NCBI RefSeq assembly: GCF_014641495.1
Contig: NZ_BMHV01000006.1
Span: 62,001 to 126,000 of the forward strand
DNA from: Terasakiella brassicae
GTDB lineage: Bacteria; Pseudomonadota; Alphaproteobacteria; Rhodospirillales; Terasakiellaceae
Direction: 5' to 3'
Length of the DNA: 64,000 nt
The stretch's first letter is position 1; each line of letters starts with the position of its first letter. Positions 46,181 through 56,816 of the stretch are shown one piece after another. The position numbers were made by a program, and so were the translations under genes. Under the pieces are notes generated by a model. That model was not told where the DNA came from. It did no database searches and was given only the letters and a program-made list of their open reading frames with translations.

Positions 46181-46860
46181 GTTCACGTGATTATATTCTG
46201 GGGCGTATTCGTTGGTCACTGGGGCGCGGTGCGATGGAACGCGAAGATGATTTGAGCCTTGTTGAACGTCTGTCCCAACCCAAGGCCAATTTAATCCCGA
46301 AACGGGGCAGCGGCACCCCTAAACAACAGATCAGCCTGTTTGTGAAAATGGCAAAAGAAGTCAATGCGACTGTGTCCCGTCTGAAATCTTTGGACGGTGT
46401 GCCGCGTGCTGTAGCAAAATATCTAAAAGATAATGATCTGGGGACGGCAATCCGTATTGCGCCTCACCCTGATTTAGAAAATCTGGATTGGTCAAAACTG
46501 CACACAAGTTTTGGCCCCAGTGCGGGCGATGATCTGAATGGTCTGGTGATGGCTTTTGCCGGTGTGGCGGAAACGGGATCCCTTGCGCTGACATCGGGGG
46601 CACAAAGTCCGACAACCCTGAATTTCTTACCGGACAATCATATGATTGTGTTAAAGGCCGATGATCTTGTCGGCGATTACGAGGCGGTTTATGCCCGTCT
46701 GCGTCGCGAAAGCAACAGTGGGGATTTTATGCCGCGTGCCCTGAACTGGGTGGCGGGTCCATCGCGCACGGCTGATATTGAACAAACGTTGTTACTCGGG
46801 GCGCATGGTCCGCGTAAACTGCATATTTTGTTGGTAGAAAGTGATGGGCCAGAAGGATAA
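46177..46860 (+). CDS. lutC: Lactate utilization protein LutC (LldG)
   Basis: A 227-residue LUD-domain protein and third member of the LutABC lactate oxidation system. The start MSSRDYILGRIRWSLGRG and the AGVAETGSLALTSG segment near residue 128 are family features. It overlaps lutB at its start and the Smr gene by 17 bp at its end, so the lut operon appears to run on into smr and the XRE regulator. Confidence 0.93.
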   Translation: MSSRDYILGRIRWSLGRGAMEREDDLSLVERLSQPKANLIPKRGSGTPKQQISLFVKMAKEVNATVSRLKSLDGVPRAVAKYLKDNDLGTAIRIAPHPDLENLDWSKLHTSFGPSAGDDLNGLVMAFAGVAETGSLALTSGAQSPTTLNFLPDNHMIVLKADDLVGDYEAVYARLRRESNSGDFMPRALNWVAGPSRTADIEQTLLLGAHGPRKLHILLVESDGPEG

Positions 46861-47431
46861 AAAATATATAGAAGCCCCGCAAAAACGTCACCGTGGCCTC
46901 AGTGTGGGCGAAGCGCAGTTGTGGAAAAAGGTCACCGATGACGTCAATCCCCTGCCCGGTCGTTTTGTCGATCTGGACGGTGCAGACCCGATCCCGGAAC
47001 CGGTGGCGACACGCCCGTTCCCGGATACGGCGGTGCCCTTGCCCACCCATCGCCCGGATGAATCGCATAAACAGTTTCATCATTTGGAACATGGCAAAGC
47101 CAGCGGCGTGGACAAACGCACAATGGAACGTTTGCGCCGGGGGCAAATGGCGATAGAAGGCCGTCTTGATTTGCATGGTATGACACAGGACCAAGCCCAC
47201 GCCGCTTTGTTGCGTTTTATGAGCACGGCCTTTTCACAAGGTAAACGTTGCGTATCCGTTGTGACGGGTAAGGGAACGCAACTAAACGGCAAAATTGGTG
47301 TTTTACGGCAAATGGTTCCGCATTGGCTGAATCAGCCGGGTTTGCGTTCCAAAATCATTGCTTTTACCTATGCCCCTAAAAATGAAGGTGGCGAAGGCGC
47401 GCTATATATATTATTAAAACGGTGGCGTTAA
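46844..47431 (+). CDS. Smr/MutS2-domain protein
   Basis: A 195-residue protein with a basic N-terminal linker and a C-terminal Smr domain (about residues 105-193). LDLHGMTQDQAHAAL carries the conserved HGM, and VVTGKGTQLNG carries the TGKG motif, both linked to nuclease or nucleic-acid binding in the family. The ATG at 46844 is preferred over the GTG one codon before. In related genomes this gene often follows mltA; here it follows lutC. Confidence 0.9.
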   Translation: MGQKDKKYIEAPQKRHRGLSVGEAQLWKKVTDDVNPLPGRFVDLDGADPIPEPVATRPFPDTAVPLPTHRPDESHKQFHHLEHGKASGVDKRTMERLRRGQMAIEGRLDLHGMTQDQAHAALLRFMSTAFSQGKRCVSVVTGKGTQLNGKIGVLRQMVPHWLNQPGLRSKIIAFTYAPKNEGGEGALYILLKRWR

Positions 47432-47460
47432 CCGAATTAACTGAAAACGGGATAATAAAT

Positions 47461-47823
47461 GTGACACCGTTTGGCGAAAAAGTACGTGAGCTGCGAAAAA
47501 ATCGTGGCATTTCACTGAAGCAAATGGCGCAGGACCTTGAAGTGTCTTCTGCTTATTTGTCGGCATTGGAACATGGCAAGCGGGGCAAACCCGGTCCGGG
47601 TTTTGTAATGCAGGTTGCCGGGTATTTTAATTTAATCTGGGATGATGCTGAAGAATTGAAAGAATTGGCGACCCTGTCTCATCCCCGTATTGTTGTGGAT
47701 ACGGTTGATCGTTCTGCAAATGCAACGTTGTTGGCAAATTTATTGTCGCGCCGCATTAGTCGTCTGGACGAAGAAACAATTGCTGAATTAATTGCCCGCA
47801 TTGAAGAAACAATTCCAAGTTAA
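47461..47823 (+). CDS. XRE-family helix-turn-helix regulator
   Basis: A 120-residue DNA-binding protein. The helix-turn-helix spans about residues 5-62 (GISLKQMAQDLEVSSAYLSALEHGKRG). I chose the GTG at 47461, which gives the family-typical MTPFGEKVRELR start; an earlier GTG at 47422 would overlap smr. The C-terminal part (LLANLLSRRISRLDEETIAELIARIEE) looks like a dimerisation helix pair. Targets are unknown. It is next to smr, as in other alphaproteobacteria. Confidence 0.9.
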   Translation: MTPFGEKVRELRKNRGISLKQMAQDLEVSSAYLSALEHGKRGKPGPGFVMQVAGYFNLIWDDAEELKELATLSHPRIVVDTVDRSANATLLANLLSRRISRLDEETIAELIARIEETIPS

Positions 47824-47842
47824 GGAACGGGAGGGAAGAATA

Positions 47843-48769
47843 ATGAAAAAATTGCTTCTGGGAATGGCCTTGTGTCTGATCAGTTTTCAATTGCACGCCA
47901 GTGAAGCGCGTTATTCCAGTTGGTCAGACCCTAATAAAGAGGTGAGCCAAAATACCGATGCCTTGAAGAATATGATCCGGGAATTAAACGATTTGGTGAA
48001 CGAAGCCGAACAGGCCCGTGCGGCAGATCCCCGTTTTTTGCAGGATTTGAAAAATTTAACCAATCGATATGGTCAGACAACAGTGCCCCGTGTGGCTTTG
48101 CAAGATGATTTTGCCGATGGGAATTTTACGGAAAATCCCGTTTGGCAGGTCGTCAGCGGGAAATACTGGATTGAAAAAGGCTATGGTCTGCGCTCATTTG
48201 TCGATGGATCATCGACGACATCAAATGCAGAAAGTTCATCGGCGCGCAAAGTTTCGAAAGAAGAATTACTGATTGGTGTGCTGGGGGCTGTTTTGGGGGG
48301 TAAAACCCAAAGCCAACCACAGGAACAGACACAAGACACATCCGTGGTCTCGGTTGCCGAAATTTATACAGATCAAGCCATTTCCAATAGTTTCGAAATT
48401 GATATGGATATGTCGAGTTGGGTGGCGGCAGGTCATTTGGAATTTGGTCCTTATCAGGGCACCAACCGTCAAACCGGATATCGTTTGGTTTATCAAGGGG
48501 GGCAATCCCCTGCCCTGCAATTGGTGCGCCATTACAGCAATAGTGCGGCTGTCGTTGCACGCTATGATACTTTAAAGCTGGAAGATCAGAAAAATCACAA
48601 ACTGGTGTGGAAACGTGGATCTGGTGGACGGATCACCGTGCGTGTGGATGATACAGTTGTGATTGACGTGAATGATCATAGTTTCAAGGATGATTTTACC
48701 GGATTTATTTTGACCAATAAAAAAGGCGATTTCACCGTCAAATCCATTTCCATATTGAATGCGCAGTAA
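47843..48769 (+). CDS. Exported protein with LamG-like domain
   Basis: A 308-residue protein that I do not assign to a named family. It has a signal peptide (about residues 1-20), a helical segment (about 35-75), and a concanavalin/LamG-like beta-rich domain from about residue 88 on, with DDFADGNFTENPVWQVVSG and a final GFILTNKKGDFTVKSISI strand. A Ser/Gln-rich linker with a GVLGAVLGGKTQ segment (about 135-170) interrupts it. It probably binds a carbohydrate or surface polymer. The GGAGGG ribosome-binding site supports the ATG at 47843. It follows the XRE gene by 19 bp. Confidence 0.75.
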   Translation: MKKLLLGMALCLISFQLHASEARYSSWSDPNKEVSQNTDALKNMIRELNDLVNEAEQARAADPRFLQDLKNLTNRYGQTTVPRVALQDDFADGNFTENPVWQVVSGKYWIEKGYGLRSFVDGSSTTSNAESSSARKVSKEELLIGVLGAVLGGKTQSQPQEQTQDTSVVSVAEIYTDQAISNSFEIDMDMSSWVAAGHLEFGPYQGTNRQTGYRLVYQGGQSPALQLVRHYSNSAAVVARYDTLKLEDQKNHKLVWKRGSGGRITVRVDDTVVIDVNDHSFKDDFTGFILTNKKGDFTVKSISILNAQ

Positions 48770-48832
48770 TATTTGACCCTGTCTGTTTTTCCTCGCATAA
48801 AGGGAAGAACAAAATAAACGGAAAGGCCCGAA

Positions 48833-49822
48833 ATGAACAAAGTTGGTGTTATAGGTGCCGGTGCGTGGGGTACGGCGCTGGCCTGTGCAATGCAACGTGC
48901 CGGCAATGAGGTTTTATTGCAGGCTTATGAGCCGGAAGTCGCCGAGGCGATCAATCGCAGCCACGCCAACCCGATTTATTTACCCAACACAAATTTGAAT
49001 CCCAATATTCGTGCGACATCGGATTTAATAGATATCATTGGCAGCGATGTCATTTTGATGGTTGCCCCCGCCCAACATGTACGCGCAACCTGTAAAGCCT
49101 TGCGCCCGATTTGGAAAAAAGGCACGCCTTTGTTGATTTGTGCCAAAGGGATTGAACTGGATAGCGGTTTGATTATGAGCGAAGTTGTTGGTGAAGAATT
49201 ACCGGATGTGGAAATTGGTATTTTGTCCGGCCCAACGTTCGCGATCGAAGTTGCCAATGCTTTACCGTCCGCCTGTACTTTGGCGATGAAAGAAATGGAT
49301 CGGGCCATGATAATGGCCAAGGTGGTGGGGTCCAGCCGTTTTCGAATTTATGCTAGTGACGATATTGTCGGTGCGCAGATCGGTGGTGCGGTGAAAAACG
49401 TTTTGGCGATTGCCAGCGGCATGGCATCAGGCAAAGGGTTTGGCGATAATGCACGTGCGGCCTTGATCACGCGGGGGATTTCGGAATTGACCCGTCTGGG
49501 TGTGGCCAAGGGGGCAAAGCCGGAAACCCTGATGGGCCTGTCCGGTATGGGCGATTTAACCTTGACCTGTAATTCCATGCAATCGCGCAACTTTTCCCTT
49601 GGTGTCGCTTTGGGACATGGGGAAAAACTGGAAGATATTCTGAAAGTTCGCAAAGCCGTAACCGAAGGGGTTTTCACCGCGCGATCAGTTTGTAAACTGG
49701 CCGCCAGCCTGCATGTGGACATGCCGATCTGCAAGGCCGTGAACCGGATTTTAAATGAAGGCGCCGACATCAATGAAGTTGTCGATGACCTGCTTGCCCG
49801 TCCCTTTAGAGAAGAGATTTAA
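48833..49822 (+). CDS. gpsA: NAD(P)-dependent glycerol-3-phosphate dehydrogenase
   Basis: A 329-residue enzyme making sn-glycerol-3-phosphate for phospholipids. The N-terminal Rossmann motif VIGAGAWGTALA starts at residue 5. The catalytic lysine region GAVKNVLAIASGM near residue 184 and GDLTLTC near residue 241 are typical. It heads a compact group with yciI-, EVE- and Rieske-domain genes with gaps of 2, 14 and -4 bp. Confidence 0.96.
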   Translation: MNKVGVIGAGAWGTALACAMQRAGNEVLLQAYEPEVAEAINRSHANPIYLPNTNLNPNIRATSDLIDIIGSDVILMVAPAQHVRATCKALRPIWKKGTPLLICAKGIELDSGLIMSEVVGEELPDVEIGILSGPTFAIEVANALPSACTLAMKEMDRAMIMAKVVGSSRFRIYASDDIVGAQIGGAVKNVLAIASGMASGKGFGDNARAALITRGISELTRLGVAKGAKPETLMGLSGMGDLTLTCNSMQSRNFSLGVALGHGEKLEDILKVRKAVTEGVFTARSVCKLAASLHVDMPICKAVNRILNEGADINEVVDDLLARPFREEI

Positions 49823-49824
49823 AT

Positions 49825-50109
49825 ATGTTGTTTGTTGTGAAATGCGTTGATAAAGCAGACTATTTGCAAGTCCGTTTGGACAACCGTCCCGCCCATGTGG
49901 AGTATTTAAAATCCTATGGCGATAAATTATTTGCCGCCGGTCCGACATTAAGTGACGAAGACGATCAGATGAATGGTTCGGTGGTTATTCTGGATTTGGA
50001 CACCCGGGCAGAGGCCGAAGACTTTTGTGCCAATGATCCTTACGCAAAAGCCGGTCTGTTTGAATCCGTAACGATTTCCAAATGGAAAAAAGTTCTACCG
50101 GCTGAATAA
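49825..50109 (+). CDS. YciI family protein
   Basis: A 94-residue dimeric ferredoxin-like fold protein. The N-terminal LFVVKCVDK, the RPAHVEYL segment with the conserved histidine, and DPYAKAGLFESVTI near the C-terminus match YciI. Family members have a conserved His-Asp pair but mostly unknown substrates. It begins 2 bp after gpsA. Confidence 0.92.
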   Translation: MLFVVKCVDKADYLQVRLDNRPAHVEYLKSYGDKLFAAGPTLSDEDDQMNGSVVILDLDTRAEAEDFCANDPYAKAGLFESVTISKWKKVLPAE

Positions 50110-50123
50110 GGAAACAGATTGCC

Positions 50124-50537
50124 GTGAACTACTGGCTGGTCAAATCCGAACCCGGGTGTTGGTCTTGGGCGGATCACGTTCAAAAAGGCGTGGAACCGTG
50201 GGACGGTGTGCGCAATTTTCAGGCTGCGAAATATATGAAAGCGATGGAAGTCGGTGATCTTGCCTTTTTCTATCACTCACAAAAAGAAAAGGCCGTTGTC
50301 GGTGTGCTCGAAGTTGTGACAACGGCTTATCCTGATCCCAGTGATGAAAGCGGACGTTTCGTTTGTGTTGATTTCAAAGCTTTGCACCCCCTAAAACACC
50401 CTGTCAGCCTGAAACAAATCAAAGACGACCCGCGTCTTGCAGATATGGCCTTGGTGAAACAGGCCCGCCTATCTGTTCTGCCGGTTGCGCCGGATGCGTG
50501 GGCACTGATCAATGCCTTGGGAGGGGTAGAAGAATGA
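50124..50537 (+). CDS. EVE domain protein
   Basis: A 137-residue PUA-like fold protein. NYWLVKSEP at the start, WDGVRNFQAAKYM near residue 31 and the aromatic cage-type residues match EVE domains, which bind modified bases in nucleic acids. The start codon is GTG at 50124. Its stop overlaps the Rieske gene (ATGA). Confidence 0.93.
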   Translation: MNYWLVKSEPGCWSWADHVQKGVEPWDGVRNFQAAKYMKAMEVGDLAFFYHSQKEKAVVGVLEVVTTAYPDPSDESGRFVCVDFKALHPLKHPVSLKQIKDDPRLADMALVKQARLSVLPVAPDAWALINALGGVEE

Positions 50538-50875
50538 GCGAGCATAAATTATGCAGCATTCACGAGATTGAAGACGAAGACAGCAAGGAATTCTTTGTCA
50601 CACGCGGGGAAAGCGACCAATCTATCTTGGTGGTGAAAAAGGATGGGCAGCTTTCCGTCTTTATCAATAATTGCCCGCATTTGGGGATTCCCATGAACCT
50701 GGAACCGGATCGATTCTTGGATATGGAAAAGAATTTTATCATGTGTTCGACACATGGGGCGCTTTTTAAAATTGAAGACGGCGAATGCGTATATGGCCCC
50801 TGTCTGGGCAAGAAGTTAGCCCCCGTTCCTTATGAAATAAGGGGGGAAGAACTCTTTGTCCCCAAAGACTTGTAA
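50534..50875 (+). CDS. Rieske-type [2Fe-2S] ferredoxin
   Basis: A 113-residue soluble protein with the two Rieske ligand motifs, CPHLGI near residue 47 and CSTHGALF near residue 70, expected to bind a [2Fe-2S] cluster with two Cys and two His. There is no oxygenase partner nearby. I chose the ATG at 50534, which overlaps the EVE gene stop. It may donate electrons to an unlinked enzyme. Confidence 0.92.
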   Translation: MSEHKLCSIHEIEDEDSKEFFVTRGESDQSILVVKKDGQLSVFINNCPHLGIPMNLEPDRFLDMEKNFIMCSTHGALFKIEDGECVYGPCLGKKLAPVPYEIRGEELFVPKDL

Positions 50876-51085
50876 GGCTTTTACCACAAAGAGACTAGGG
50901 ATTTCCCCTAATGCCTGCTCCGGTAAGACCAATTTTAAAACATTGTTGCGTCCACGAACAGTGATTTATTCACTTGTTTCGTGCTGAGTTTCTGACATAA
51001 TCACGCGCAGTGCAATGCACACACGTTTAACCGAAGCACGAAAATACGTGCTCATAACAGACACACCTAGGGAGATTCGCACCAA
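50876..51085 (+). promoter_or_regulatory. acsA upstream region with two inverted repeats
   Basis: This 210-bp leader contains CACGAACAGTGA...TCACTTGTTTCGTG (50953-50983) and a perfect AGCACG / CGTGCT hairpin with an AAAATA loop (51035-51052). A weak TAGGG / CCCTA stem lies at 50896-50910, after the Rieske gene. The repeats could be protein-binding sites or RNA hairpins controlling acsA; I cannot tell which. Confidence 0.4.
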
Positions 51086-53023
51086 ATGTCCGACATTTAC
51101 CCCGTCAACCCCGAGATTGCCCAAAAGGCACATGTTGACAACGAAAAATATTTGGAAATGTATAAGCAATCCGTTGAGAACCCTGATGCCTTCTGGGGCG
51201 AACACGGTAAGCGGATCGATTGGTTCAAGCCTTATACCAAAGTAAAAAACACGTCTTTCGATACACACAACGTTGATATTCGCTGGTTTGAAGATGGCAC
51301 GACAAACGTTGCTCACAACTGTTTGGACCGTCACCTTGAAACGCGTGGTGATCAGGTTGCGATTATCTGGGAAGGCGACGACCCGTCAGAATCTGAAAAC
51401 ATCACTTATAAAGATTTGCATGAGCGTGTTTGTAAACTCGCCAACGCCATGAAGGCGCGCGGTGTTACCAAAGGCGACCGTGTGACCCTTTATATGCCGA
51501 TGATCCCGGAAGCCGCGATTGCCATGCTGGCTTGTGCGCGGATCGGTGCGATCCATTCGATCGTCTTTGGCGGGTTCTCCCCGGATGCATTGGCAGACCG
51601 TTTGAGAGGCTGCGATGCAAAATGCCTGATCACAGCGGACGAAGGTTTGCGCGGTGGTCGTAAAGTGCCGTTGAAAGCCAACGCCGATGCGGCGATGGAA
51701 AAATTTGATGTAGAAACCTGTATCGTTGTGAAACGCACAGGTGGCAACATCAATATGAAAGACGGTCGCGACGTTTGGTACGAAGATGTGACGGCTGCAA
51801 CGTCCAGTGATTGTCCGGCGGAAGAACTTGATGCCGAACACCCGTTGTTCATCCTTTATACATCCGGCTCCACGGGTCAACCAAAAGGCGTTCTGCATAC
51901 CACAGGCGGTTATCTGGTTTATGCCTCCATGACGCACGAATATGTGTTCGATTACCATGAAGGTGATGTGTACTGGTGTACAGCCGATGTGGGCTGGGTA
52001 ACCGGTCACTCTTACATTGTTTATGGTCCGCTTGCCAACGGGGCGACCACCTTGATGTTTGAAGGCGTGCCGAATTATCCGAGTGTTTCACGTTTCTGGG
52101 AAGTTTGCGACAAGCACAAAGTCAATATCTTTTACACTGCACCAACGGCTATTCGTTCCTTGATGCGTGAAGGCGATGAGCCGGTGAAAAAATGCTCACT
52201 GGACAGCCTGCGTATTCTTGGCTCTGTAGGGGAACCGATCAACCCGGAAGCCTGGAACTGGTACAATACGGTTGTTGGTAAAGGCAAATGTCCGATCGTT
52301 GATACATGGTGGCAAACCGAAACAGGCGGTATCTTGATTACGCCGCTGCCGGGGGCAACCGATCTGAAACCGGGTTCTGCAACCCGTCCGTTCTTTGGTG
52401 TTCAGCCAGAACTGGTGGATAACGAAGGTAATCCGCTGGACGGTGCGACCGAAGGCAACCTGTGTATTGTGGACAGCTGGCCGGGCCAGATGCGCACATG
52501 CTACGGGGATCACGAACGCTTTATCCAGACGTATTTCTCCACATATCCGGGTAAATACTTCACAGGTGACGGTGCACGCCGGGATGAAGACGGCTATTAT
52601 TGGATTACAGGGCGTGTGGATGACGTGATCAACGTTTCCGGTCACCGTATGGGCACAGCCGAAGTTGAATCCGCCCTTGTGGCCCACCCGAAAGTGGCCG
52701 AAGCCGCCGTTGTCGGGGCACCGCATGACCTGAAAGGTCAGGGGATCTATGTCTATGTGACCTTGAACGCCGATGAAGAACCCAGTGACGAGCTGAAGAC
52801 AGAGCTGGTAAAATGGGTGCGCCATGAAATCGGCCCGATTGCGTCACCGGATTGGCTGCAATGGTCACCGGGCTTGCCGAAAACCCGCTCCGGTAAAATC
52901 ATGCGCCGTATCCTGCGCAAAATCGCCGAAGACGATTTCGGTTCCTTGGGCGATACATCGACCCTCGCTGACCCGAGCGTCGTCGATGAACTCATCGAAA
53001 ACCGTCAGAACCGTTCAGACTAA
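51086..53023 (+). CDS. acsA: Acetyl-CoA synthetase
   Basis: A 645-residue AMP-forming enzyme that activates acetate. The ANL-superfamily motif [15 protein letters not shown] lies near residue 258 and [10 protein letters not shown] near residue 409. The C-terminal [13 protein letters not shown] places the catalytic lysine at about residue 604, the site acetylated in homologues and reactivated by sirtuins. It is a single gene with its own leader and intrinsic terminator. Confidence 0.97.
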   Translation: MSDIYPVNPEIAQKAHVDNEKYLEMYKQSVENPDAFWGEHGKRIDWFKPYTKVKNTSFDTHNVDIRWFEDGTTNVAHNCLDRHLETRGDQVAIIWEGDDPSESENITYKDLHERVCKLANAMKARGVTKGDRVTLYMPMIPEAAIAMLACARIGAIHSIVFGGFSPDALADRLRGCDAKCLITADEGLRGGRKVPLKANADAAMEKFDVETCIVVKRTGGNINMKDGRDVWYEDVTAATSSDCPAEELDAEHPLFILYTSGSTGQPKGVLHTTGGYLVYASMTHEYVFDYHEGDVYWCTADVGWVTGHSYIVYGPLANGATTLMFEGVPNYPSVSRFWEVCDKHKVNIFYTAPTAIRSLMREGDEPVKKCSLDSLRILGSVGEPINPEAWNWYNTVVGKGKCPIVDTWWQTETGGILITPLPGATDLKPGSATRPFFGVQPELVDNEGNPLDGATEGNLCIVDSWPGQMRTCYGDHERFIQTYFSTYPGKYFTGDGARRDEDGYYWITGRVDDVINVSGHRMGTAEVESALVAHPKVAEAAVVGAPHDLKGQGIYVYVTLNADEEPSDELKTELVKWVRHEIGPIASPDWLQWSPGLPKTRSGKIMRRILRKIAEDDFGSLGDTSTLADPSVVDELIENRQNRSD

Positions 53024-53054
53024 TCTTTTGATTGTTTGACAGGTTTAGCTAAAA

Positions 53055-53095
53055 AAAACAGCCTCTTCTGTGTAATGCGGAAGGGGCTGTTTTTG
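53055..53095 (+). terminator. Intrinsic terminator after acsA
   Basis: AAACAGCCTCTTC pairs imperfectly with GGAAGGGGCTGTTT, followed by TTGTTTTG. It starts about 30 bp past the acsA stop. Confidence 0.75.
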
Positions 53096-53170
53096 TTTTG
53101 TGATCTTAGGAAAGAGGTATTATTCAAATCTTGAACTATCGAACTCTCAAAATCCATTTGTTCTGTCCTA

Positions 53171-53515
53171 CTACTTAGAATCTAATGGCAATTTCCAGTG
53201 TTTAACCAACTTCTTAACAACAAGCGCCTTGGTTTTTTCATCCAAGTGACCAACAGGTTTTAAAGCACTGGTTTCGACGGTGGCGATCTTGGCGGTACGG
53301 ATAATAGATGCGGCCTTTAGCCCCGCTTGATCGAGGTCTTGAATATGAACATCATCCTGCCATGCCTTGTTTTTTGCACTGGTGATCATAATTACCCAGA
53401 CAAGACCTGTATTTTTTGGCTCCCCCACAATCAGGCAAGGGCGGCGTTTCAAAATGGGTCTTTCCACATATGGAAAGGGAGCGGCAACAATATCAAAAGG
53501 TTTAAAGGTCGCCAT
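53171..53515 (-). CDS. MazF/PemK-like toxin of a type II toxin-antitoxin system
   Basis: A 114-residue protein with the N-terminal KPFDIVAAPFPYVERPILKR stretch and the beta-barrel layout of PemK/MazF (CcdB-fold) mRNA interferases, including RPCLIVGEP and VWVIMITSAKN. The frame extends to 53569, but the ATG at 53515 overlaps the antitoxin gene by only 14 bp, as usual for such pairs. Likely a sequence-specific endoribonuclease held inactive by its partner; activity is inferred from fold and context. Confidence 0.85.
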   Translation of the reverse strand: MATFKPFDIVAAPFPYVERPILKRRPCLIVGEPKNTGLVWVIMITSAKNKAWQDDVHIQDLDQAGLKAASIIRTAKIATVETSALKPVGHLDEKTKALVVKKLVKHWKLPLDSK

Positions 53516-53732
53516 ATGCGTCCTCGTCAGCCTGAGAAAACCATTCAGTGAAGGTGCCGAAAGGATCATCGCCTAATGCAGTAGAAACATGTTTGGGGCG
53601 CATAACAACGGCCCCGTCCATGAGTTCATATTCCAGTTCATCACCCGCTTGAATATGTAGATGTTGGCGTACGGCCAAGGGGATGACAGTTTGAGATTTT
53701 ACCGAAACTTTTGATGTAATTTGTGAAGACAT
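53502..53732 (-). CDS. AbrB/MazE-like antitoxin
   Basis: A 76-residue protein with an N-terminal SpoVT-AbrB DNA-binding domain (ITSKVSVKSQTVIPLAVRQHL, residues 5-25) and an acidic C-terminal tail (about residues 55-76) expected to wrap the toxin. It overlaps the toxin gene by 14 bp and should autorepress the operon. Two palindromic GTAAG-N8-CTTAC sites sit just upstream. Confidence 0.88.
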   Translation of the reverse strand: MSSQITSKVSVKSQTVIPLAVRQHLHIQAGDELEYELMDGAVVMRPKHVSTALGDDPFGTFTEWFSQADEDAYGDL

Positions 53733-53746
53733 GAGAGCCTCATACA

Positions 53747-53764
53747 GTAAGACATTTGACTTAC
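53747..53764. promoter_or_regulatory. Operator-like palindrome 1 of the toxin-antitoxin operon
   Basis: GTAAGACATTTGACTTAC has perfect GTAAG / CTTAC half sites spaced by eight bases. It lies 15 bp upstream of the antitoxin start. Confidence 0.7.
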
Positions 53765-53771
53765 ATATAAG

Positions 53772-53789
53772 GTAAGGCGTTTGACTTAC
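53772..53789. promoter_or_regulatory. Operator-like palindrome 2 of the toxin-antitoxin operon
   Basis: GTAAGGCGTTTGACTTAC repeats the same palindrome 25 bp from the first. It overlaps a possible minus-strand promoter, with TTGACA (53797-53792) as the -35 and TACCTT or TTATAT about 17-20 bp beyond as the -10. Confidence 0.7.
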
Positions 53790-53842
53790 TTTGTCAATGT
53801 GCAGTTCACGGCTTATATAGAACTTGATCGTTAGGTGAGCGT

Positions 53843-54685
53843 TTATCCCCGATGCTTATTATGAAAACACAAATGATCCTCAATAAAGCTGGCGATGAAG
53901 TAGTAGCTGTGGTCATAGCCTTCGTGTTGGCGCAAGGTGAGGTTTGTGCTGTTTTCTTGTGCGGCCGCAGCTAAACGTTCCGGTTTGAGTTCTTTTTCCA
54001 GAAAGTCGTCACTCAGGCCTTGATCGATCAGAATGGCTTGTGAGGCTTTGTCTTTTTTCAGTAATTCACACGCATCATAATCTTTCCAGCTTTCGCGGTT
54101 GTCGCCGAGATAATGTTGAAAAGCCTTTTGTCCCCACGGGGTCTGGGTTGGGTTGCAAATGGGGCTGAAGGCGGTGATGGAGCTATAAAGATCCGGGTTT
54201 TTAAGCCCGATGGTCAAGGCTCCGTGCCCACCCATAGAATGTCCGCTGATAAAGCGTTGTTTCGTAACCGGAAATGTCTTTTCAATCAAGGCGGGCAGCT
54301 CAGACACCACATAATCATACATGTGATAATGTGTGTTCCACGGGCTTTGTGTGGCATTCAGGTAAAACCCTGCCCCCAGACCAAAATCGTAAGACCTGTC
54401 CGCGTCATCGGGGACATCGTCGCCGCGTGGGCTGGTGTCCGGGGCGACAATGGCAATGCCGAGTTCTGCCGCGATGCGATGGGCGCCCGCTTTTTGCATG
54501 AAATTTTCATCCGTGCAAGTCAGGCCGGACAGCCAGTAAAGTACTGGAACGGGTGACTTTTCGCTGGCTTGTGGGGGTAGAAAAATCGCAAAGCGCATGT
54601 CACAGTTCAGGCTTTGGCTTGGGTGGCGATATTGTTTATGCCACCCGCCGAAGCTTTTGTTGGTCAATAGATTTTCCAAGGTCAT
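53843..54685 (-). CDS. fghA: S-formylglutathione hydrolase
   Basis: A 280-residue alpha/beta hydrolase that releases formate from S-formylglutathione. The nucleophile elbow GHSMGGHGAL near residue 147 and the YWLSGLTCTDENF segment near residue 49 are diagnostic of esterase D/FGH. It lies 20 bp downstream of adhC, completing the glutathione-dependent formaldehyde detoxification pathway in one operon. Confidence 0.96.
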   Translation of the reverse strand: MTLENLLTNKSFGGWHKQYRHPSQSLNCDMRFAIFLPPQASEKSPVPVLYWLSGLTCTDENFMQKAGAHRIAAELGIAIVAPDTSPRGDDVPDDADRSYDFGLGAGFYLNATQSPWNTHYHMYDYVVSELPALIEKTFPVTKQRFISGHSMGGHGALTIGLKNPDLYSSITAFSPICNPTQTPWGQKAFQHYLGDNRESWKDYDACELLKKDKASQAILIDQGLSDDFLEKELKPERLAAAAQENSTNLTLRQHEGYDHSYYFIASFIEDHLCFHNKHRG

Positions 54686-54705
54686 GGCAGGGTTATCCTT
54701 TTTAT

Positions 54706-56810
<2,105 letters not shown>

Positions 56811-56816
56811 AGCCAA

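Noticed and set aside
52085-52097. TGTTTCACGTTTC in acsA resembling parS
   Set aside because: Only the left half site matches; the palindrome is broken.
53171-53732. Toxin-antitoxin pair considered as part of a defence island or prophage
   Set aside because: The neighbours are housekeeping genes (acsA, fghA, adhC), with no integrase, phage or restriction genes nearby.
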